A DNA stretch of 64,000 nucleotides. Source: Hsuehochloa calcarea. Lineage: Eukaryota > Streptophyta > Magnoliopsida > Poales > Poaceae. Below, piece after piece: positions 57,456-64,000 of this stretch (position 1 is the first letter of the stretch; each line of letters opens with the position of its first letter). Where the stretch lies: assembly GCA_036346395.1 (NCBI GenBank), contig CM070598.1, forward strand, positions 3,083,517-3,147,516. Direction: 5' to 3'. Below the pieces are notes generated by a model. It had not been told where the DNA came from. It searched no databases and saw nothing but the letters and a program-made list of their open reading frames with translations. The translations under genes were made by a program, and so were the position numbers.

Positions 57456-60400
57456 ATGGATCGAATCGATGTGCAGTGTGAACCGTGTGAGTCAAGATTA
57501 TATTAATGGCGTGGTTGCTTTTAGAAGAGCCACGAGGGATATGTTGAAGAAGGGATAAATTTTATGTACCGTCAGGTGCATTGATTGCGTAATCAAGATG
57601 TTTAACAACGCGCGCAGATCGAGCGCACTTGATTGAAGGGTTTCAAAAAGGGTATACATGTTGGACCGATCCACGGTGAAGAGCAGATTATACGAAGTTA
57701 ATAATGACGACCTCGCCGAGGAAGTCAACGATTTGCGGATGTGGTGTGCTTTTGATGAGGATAGGGGCACGATGACAATCTGGATCGGATGCTACGCGAT
57801 GCGTAAGAGAACTACAGTGAGAGAGAGTTTTGTAAATTCGAGGGCTTAAGGGAGGACTCGGTGAGACCTTTGTTCCCGGTACAAGCCGGAATACACAAGG
57901 TTGTCAACCGTGCTTAATCACTGAAATTGAAGGCAAACAATAGTTGGTCCGATAAGAGTTTCACGGCGTTGTTAGGTCTCCTAGCGGACATCCTTCCGAG
58001 GAGAAACGTGTTGCCCAAAGACCACCTATCAAGCAAAGAAGGTTATTTGCCCATTGGGAATGGAAGTAGAAAGAATACATGCATGTCCGAACGATTGTAT
58101 CCTCTACAGTAAAGAGTATGCAGACATGCATTATTGTCCTGTGCAAAGCATCCGATACAAGCGTCAAAATATCGCTAAGGTGAAGCAAGGACCTCTGCTA
58201 AGATGTTGTGGTATCTGTCTGTAATCCCACGTTTGAAGCGTTTATTTGCGAACCCAAAGGAGGCAAGATTGTTGCGTTGGCACTCAGAGGAGCGTAAGAG
58301 AGATGGAAAGCTAAGACACCCTGCTGATTATGCCTAGTGGAGAAACTTCGATCGGAGCTTCGAAGAGTTCGGTCTGAACCGAGGAACATAAGGTTAGGGT
58401 TGAGTACGGATGGAATGAATCCTTTCGGTAACATGAGCGGCCGACATAGCACTGCCCGTGAATCTATGTATGTACAACCTTCCTCCTTGGCTCTGTATGA
58501 AGCGGAAGTACATTTTGATGTCACTACTTATCCAAGGGCCGAAGCAACCTGGGAATGATATTGATGTGTACCTAGCACCATTGCTGGAAGATCTTGTGAC
58601 ACTTGTGGAGCGAAGAGTGCAGTATGGGATGCGTACAAACGAGAGAACTTCACTTTACGCGCCATGTTGTTCGCACCATCAATGATTTTCCCGCCCTTGG
58701 TAACTGTCGAACTTGATACAAAAGGAGCCAAAGCTCGTCAAGCTTTGCTTAGATGCTACTGGAGAGTGTATGGTCAACAACTCGCAAAAAATCGTATATG
58801 CGTCACCGTAGGTTCCTTCCGAGGAGTCACCCATACCGCAAGATGAAGAAACAATTCGACGGAAATAAGGAAGACGGTTCAGCTTCAAGGGCTTTTAGTG
58901 GGAAAGAGGTCTATGATATGGTTAAGGATATCGATGTTGTGCTTGGGAAGGGACGTAAATTAAGAACCCGTGAGAAGAACATCTGGAAGAAGCGGTCAAT
59001 TTTTTGGGACTTGCCTTATTGGGAGTACTTAGAAGTTCGCCATTGCATCGGCGTTATGCGTAGAGAAGAATGTATGTGATAGCTTGATTGGTCTCTTCTT
59101 TGAACATTAGTGGCAAAACAAAGGATGGTGTTAACGCACGGCGTGACTTGGTCGATATGAACATAAGGACCGAGTTAGCACGAAAGAGACCGATCTGGAG
59201 ACGAACGTACCTTCCCCCAGACTTGCTACACTCTGTCCAAGGCCGAGAGAAATGAACTGTGCCAGAGCTTGCACGGTGTGAAAGTCCCGTCTGGTTACTC
59301 CGCTAACATTAAGAAACTTGTTTCTATGCAAGATTTGAAATTAATTGATATGAAGTCGCATGATTGTCGTGTGTCGATGACACAAATGCTTCTGTTGCAA
59401 TTAGGAGTATCTTGCGAACAAGGTCCGAGTGGCAATCTTGAGGTCATGTTATTTCTTCAACTCAATTGCTCAGAAGGTCATCGATCCCCAAGGACTAGAT
59501 GCTCTGCAGGCCGAGGTAGTGACGACTCTGTGTCATCTTGAGATGTATTTCCCTCTGTCATTTTTCGATATCATGGTCCATCTCATTGTTCACCTTGTGA
59601 AAGAGATAAAGATATGCGGCCCTGTGTTTCTCGTCATATGTACCCGTTCGAGAGGTACATGGGAATTCTCAAGTCCTACGTGCGGAATTGATCTCGACCG
59701 AGGGCGGCATCATCGAAGGTTATGCAGCGGAAGAGGTCATTGAGTTCTACGTCGACTACATGGCTCGAGTGGATCCGATTGGTGTGCCTCTATCTCGTCA
59801 TGAGGAGAGCCGGATGGTATCGGGACCATCGGAAGAAATCAATCACTCCGATCCGATCGCACGCTCAAGCCCATTTCACGGTCTTGCAACACATGACCCA
59901 AGTGTCCCCGTACATCGACGAGCACAAAGACATGGTACGCCAATGTAATCCGCACCGGTCGGAGGTTTGGATCACGAGAGCACAAACGTCGGTTCAACGA
60001 ATGGTTAAAGGTGCGAATCACTCGGAGGTCATCAAGTGATGATACGCTACTATGGTTGGCAAGAGGGCCACATTTTACAATTGTCACATGGCAAGGATAC
60101 GACATAAATGGATACATATTTTATACGGCAGCTCAGGATAGGAAGAGCACAGTGCAGAACATCGGTGTCCGCATAGATGCATTCAGTACCGATAGGCTGA
60201 GGAGCTCGTACTATGGGGAAATAGAGGAGATATGGGAGATCGACTACGTGCTTTTCAAGATCCCCTATTTCGGTGCCGTTGGGTCCATCTCCCACGGTGA
60301 AGGTCGACAAGTGCGGCGTCACTACAGTGGACCTCGAGCGTGTCGGATACAAAACGAACCATTCGATCTTGCTAACCAAGTTGTTCAAGTCTTCTATGTA

Positions 60401-60603
60401 ACCGACAAGCAAATAAGAAGCGCCACGTAGTTCTTCATGGAAAAAGGAGGATTATCGGAGTTGAGAATGTAGTGGACGAGGAAGAATACAATCAATTTGA
60501 CGAGTTGCCACCTTTCGGAGACGGCATCAGGCTCGAGGAAGAACCCAGTGAGGAAGCTAGCTATATGCGCGTCGATCATCATGAAGGGCTATATTTAAAT
60601 TAA
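57456..60603 (+). pseudogene. TNP2-type CACTA transposase (element B), broken
   Basis: Paralogue of the transposase in A; the ATG at 57456 follows the same ACATGCGTAG-type acceptor region. Recognisable segments are a degenerate transposase-associated N-terminus (57456-57660), NSWSDKSFTALLGLLADILP (57930-57990), STDGMNPFGNMSGRHST (58405-58455), and a KGAKA block near 58720. A DUF4218-like LDALQAEVVTTLCHLEMYF (59490-59550) and DUF4216-like WQGYDINGYIFYT (60090-60130) follow. The C-terminus is EEASYMRVDHH and a stop at 60601-60603. Many single-base deletions shift the frame, more than in A, so decay is by indels as much as by stops. It cannot encode a full transposase. Confidence 0.9.
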
Positions 60604-61021
60604 GAATTTACTCCATTGTAATTAACTAATTTATTCCATTGTCATGTGTTAATGTGTTATGGACTTATGATCTTTAATATTGATGACAATGTGGATGTTC
60701 ATTGTAATGTACGGAGTATCAAATTAAATTGGTTTCACTTCATTTGGAGTTGATGTTCATTGTAATGCTCAAATCAACAAAATGAGTTTATGGAGCTTTG
60801 ATTTCACAAAGTTAAATACAAAGTCAAATCATGAGGTCCGATTGTGATGGCATTTGCCGACTCCACAACGATTATGATGGCACGGAGCAACTCTTTATCA
60901 CTATATATCATCAATTAATAATCGTATGATTAGAAGTATGGAACAGTAAATCTTTGGCTATACCATGTTTGCATGTTCCATATATAGGGAACGTAAATCT
61001 TTGGCTATACCATTCTCCAGG

Positions 61022-61100
61022 ACATCACAGACGGTTCTCTGAGGGAACCGTCTGTGATTACTTATCACAGACGGTTCCCTCAGAGAACCGTCTGTGATGT
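61022..61100. repeat. Perfect 37-bp nested palindrome of CACTA motifs
   Basis: Arms 61022-61058 and 61064-61100 are exact reverse complements around the spacer TACTT. Each arm is itself ATCACAGACGGTT, a 9-base centre, then AACCGTCTGTGAT, so four motif copies are packed in two nested inverted pairs. It sits between the TNP2 gene and the leader of the next gene in element B. Confidence 0.95.
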
Positions 61101-61104
61101 TGTT

Positions 61105-62723
61105 CTTTTAAAGGCAGCAACCGATAGGGTTTCCACCTCTCCCGCGCCCCTTAGGTCTCGCGCAATCTTTCGCCTTCGCCGTCACCGCCGCGACCTCGGC
61201 GCGCCATCCCGACCTCTGCGCGCGCCTCCCCGACCTCGGCGCCGCCATCCCCGACCTCTGCGCCGCCTCCCCGACCCCGGCGCGCCTCCTCTCCGAGCTC
61301 CTCCACGACCCCGGCCCCGGCGCCACCTCCTCCCCGAGCTCCTCCCAAGCACCACAAAGGTAAGCCGGCCACCCCCCGGTTTTGGGCAGCTTCTTGATGT
61401 TTGATTGGTTTGCTTGAAAGCTTGCTTTGAGTATAGATGGGCGACCTACACATGCACGAGTAAAGCAACACCTTCAGATTAGAAATTGCTCATCATTAGA
61501 AATTAAAATGAAGCCCTGTGATGGTAATGAATTTAGCAAGTAGTAAGCTGTAATAACATCCCATCAGTCTCAATCTATGATCCTCATCGTCTTTTTATCC
61601 TTAATAAGAGACTTTTCTTTTAATAAGATGCATCTGTTTTACCTTTAAGGATGTATGTTTGTGCGGTGATACTTTTGTCCTCGCCAAGAGCCAACAAAGG
61701 CAAATCAGATTATTGTTGCTTCATTATGCATGCAGTTAATTGCATTGCATCTTCAGACTGAGATCAAGGAAGTAATAATAAGAAAATATATACTAGCATT
61801 ATGTGTACCTCTCTAGGCCAAAATCATTCATTGATTTTTTTTGTCTATAAGATGTATCAAAGTGTGTTTCTGATTCACAAAATCTATTCTTTTTTGAGTT
61901 TTCCACCCTAAAGAACTAAAATCGGTGGTGTTGTCTTTGATAGGTAGTTAAAATCGATATATGGCATCCGATATTTTGTTTTTGAAGAAAATGACGCATT
62001 CATATGTTTTGTGTGCGTATTAGTTGGTAAAGCTATAACCTTAGATGCCATAAAAGTAGTAATCTCCAACTCAATAATATCGTATTTAAAAGTCGGTTTA
62101 CTCTATAAGACGTATCTTTGGAAAAGCTATAACCTTAGATGCCATAAAAGTAGTAATCTCCAACTCTCCCGCATCGCTATGGTTCGGTGTACCTGGTTCC
62201 TTCCCAACATTAGTGATAGAAATGGAATCATCATTTGATTTAAAGTTGTACAAAAATAGATTTTTCACAGATTGAATATCTTGGTTCGCACCTAAATTAA
62301 CTTTCTTGGAACATGCAGACTTGTCAAAAGATAAATGCCAAGACCAGATCTTCCCATCTTCAGATATCGACGTTAGATATGTCATATGTCATGGTCCATT
62401 GAGCAGTTGTTTCACAAGTATATAATTAATACAAGAACGGCTAGCTCCTTCAGTACTCAGATCTACTGGATATTCTTGCCATTAGCATATTTTGCACCGC
62501 CTTTTTAGAAAAGAGAACGACGAAGTAGTATATATCACCGTATCATTTTTTTGGTATATGAGAACAGCATTCTAGCTTCTTAAACAACATCATTAGAAAG
62601 ATTGGTCATTTTGGATCGTTAATTCTAGGATGCCATATATATCTTTATTAATTACATCTCGCATATTCTTTTGAATTAATTCTAGGATGCCATATATATA
62701 AGATTAGATAGCAAGTAAGCGAG
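61105..62723 (+). other. Leader and long 5' intron of the CACTA B second gene
   Basis: A GC-rich stretch (61130-61360) has an approximately 40-base period (CCGACCTC(G/T)GCGC modules) and ends CACCACAAAGGTAAGC, a consensus splice donor at 61361. AT-rich intron-like sequence follows up to the next ATG region, and it contains an antisense WD40-like fragment. Element A has a C-rich leader plus intron in the same position. Confidence 0.55.
62029..62385 (-). pseudogene. WD40-repeat-like gene fragment, antisense in the CACTA B intron
   Basis: The minus strand frame 62098-62385 reads YLTSISEDGKIWSWHLSFDK, a sequence typical of a WD40 blade (S-x-DG-x-I-x-x-W), followed by a hydrophilic stretch and GELEITTFMASKVIAFPK. 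The 44-base segment coding for the ELEITTFMASKVIAF part is repeated at 62029-62072 and 62123-62166. Codon structure is clean over 95 codons, unlike surrounding decayed sequence. The orientation opposite to the element's own genes fits a captured host-gene piece. The source gene is unknown; similarity to plant WDR11-type proteins is only an impression. Confidence 0.5.
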
Positions 62724-63960
62724 ATGGCGAGGCGCCGTCTTGCCGTCACCGACGCCGACATGGCAGAGGCGTCGTCTTCGCCACGCCACCGACACCGCAG
62801 ATACGAATCGTGGCGAGATGGCGAGGAATATCGAAATTGCTGTTTGGCCGATGACCATCACGGAGGTCGGTGGCGTTGGGTCCTCTGAGTCCCCGCATCG
62901 GCGAGATTCGGACCATCTGCGGATACTTGCAAGGGAAAGGTCCCTATCACCACACCAAAGTGGAAGTCTCGACAAAAGATCGAGACGCGCGTCTTTGTGG
63001 GAAGACCTTTCAAGCAGGTTCACTATCCCAGAAACAGACATGAAACGCGTCGAACGGCATGCCTTGCTCTCCATGTGTCACACGTGGAGGACCTTCAAGA
63101 GCGTTCTTGTCACGCAGTACGTGAACAAGAGTGAGACGCCCTTCACGAAGTTTCCATTCTTGACGCGGGAAACATGGAACGCCTTTGTGGCTATGAAGAC
63201 GACGGATGAATTTAAGAAGCAAAGTGCAGCGCACAAAGCAATCCAGGCATGAAACACTCACCCCCAAAGACTCACGATCACTGGTACGCGGCTAAATCGC
63301 GCAATGGGAGGCGGAGGAGGAGAATCTATTTCTGATATCACACACCCGCTTCCGCACAGTTAAAAGCGAGGGCAAAAGTCTCGTCTGATGGCAGCGTCAC
63401 TTTCCCAAACCCGGCGGACCAGGAAGTGTCCCAACGTGTGGTAAATATGTCGAACTACCTACTTGTTTATAAGTCCATAACTTCATAGTGACTATAATAA
63501 CATGATGACCTCTTGCAGCGTGAATTGATTGCCCAAACTTCCAAGGCTCCTTCCAAGAACACAGGAGAAGGATATACTATCTACGGCCCTAGGAAACAAG
63601 GAGCACCCGGATCGCACGCGAGGTAAGGGGGTAACGCTTACCTTGGGTACATGGATTCGCAGACGACTACTTCATGTATAGAAGTAGGAAGAGATCCAAG
63701 GCCGAGTACGACAATCAGTTGGAACTGCTTAAGGTAGAATTTCAAGGACAGATAGCAAGTTTGCAGGATCAACTGAATCAAGTACTCCGCAACCAGTCGC
63801 AAGCCGCCCCTGTTATTGCGGGAACAAGTCCTCGACATCGGAGTAGTGTCGCGTCCACGCATAATTTTGAACATGACGACGACCAATTACCGATAGACCG
63901 CATCAAGGTAATGTACATCTATAGAATGCACCAAAGATAGACCTATAGGACGCCTTAGCT
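62724..63960 (+). pseudogene. Transposase_24-like gene of CACTA B, 5' part
   Basis: The best frame (62740-63252) gives SLWEDLSSRFTIPETDMKRV, ERHALLSMCHTWRTFKSVLV, YVNKSETPFTKFPFLTRETW and AVMKTTDEFKKQ-like text ending AAHKAI. It parallels the Transposase_24 region of the third gene in A (KTWKTFKSKLI, YVNKDRMLFTNYEF, AHKAI). After a gap and frame changes, 63674-63940 encodes SRKRSKAEYDNQLELLKVEF and QGQIASLQDQLNQVLRNQSQ, a coiled-coil matching the linker of A. A Ulp1-like part would lie beyond the window. Frameshifts between the blocks, some possibly introns, argue for a decayed gene. Confidence 0.75.
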
Positions 63961-64000
63961 AATTGCGTATCGTTTTGTAGGAGCCGACGGCCTGCAAGCT

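Larger units (their letters stand above)
56619..64000 (+). mobile_element. CACTA (En/Spm) transposon B, left part; right end beyond window
   Basis: Starts with CACTACTACAAAAGAGGCTA, nearly identical to the left end of element A, and is followed by ATCACAGACGGTT motifs (to about 56790). On the + strand it carries a TNP2-type transposase (57456-60603), a short motif palindrome (61022-61100), a GC-rich leader with intron, and a Transposase_24-like gene (from 62724). Gene order matches A from TNP2 onwards, but ORF1 and its array are missing between the left end and TNP2. The right terminus and target duplication lie outside the window. Confidence 0.85.

Noticed and set aside
56619..64000. CACTA B as a complete element
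   Set aside because: Only the left terminus is in the window; no right end or target duplication can be shown.

Overview
This is plant nuclear DNA, almost certainly from a grass (Poaceae) and probably Oryza-like. The evidence is a spliced gene with a GC-rich first exon and AT-rich later exons, GT-AG introns, and a dense mixture of grass-type transposable elements: CACTA/En-Spm, PIF/Harbinger, hAT, MULE- and Stowaway-type MITEs, Ty1-copia and Ty3-gypsy remnants. The species call is inference. No tRNA, rRNA or CRISPR array was seen.

Only one gene looks intact: a four-exon, 627-residue PP2C phosphatase of the POLTERGEIST-like clade on the + strand (11924-15612). It has an N-terminal lipid-anchor signature and all catalytic PP2C motifs. 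The other coding sequence is mobile-element protein or captured fragments of host genes.

Layout. 1-2.6 kb: decayed copia gag-pol (-). 3.5-3.7 kb: Stowaway-like MITE. 6.6-10.4 kb: LTR-like non-coding sequence with a 28-bp minisatellite. 11.9-15.6 kb: the PP2C gene. 18.06-20.55 kb: a PIF/Harbinger element with TIRs and a 3-bp TSD, carrying a transposase stub and an intron-containing fragment resembling ribosomal protein S21. 22.9-23.2 kb: the 5' end of an RPL36-like gene with promoter motifs and a 5'UTR intron. 25.0-26.2 kb: hAT transposase exons (-). 26.33-27.72 kb: a complete 1.39-kb LTR element with a 5-bp TSD, followed by two MITEs.

31.25-42.54 kb is a complete but degenerate CACTA element (A, 11.3 kb) with a 3-bp TSD. 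It carries a small unknown ORF1, a TNP2-type transposase, and a third gene with a Transposase_24-like region and a Ulp1-like C48 peptidase region. Copies of an ATCACAGACGGTT-type motif lie at both ends and also in front of each gene. 47.4-49.2 kb is an inverted 3' piece of a related CACTA (C), joined to a retrotransposon gag start and LTR at 49.2-49.8 kb. 54.2-56.6 kb (D) is a mosaic rich in CAGTAA words with an inverted ORF1 copy. 56.6 kb to the window end is a second large CACTA (B) with TNP2 and Transposase_24-like genes; its right end is outside the window.

The strongest leads are the repeat-array-before-each-gene architecture of CACTA A and B, the unidentified ORF1 shared by A and D, long foldbacks inside these elements, and host-gene fragments (RPS21, RPL36, a WD40-like piece) in or near transposons.
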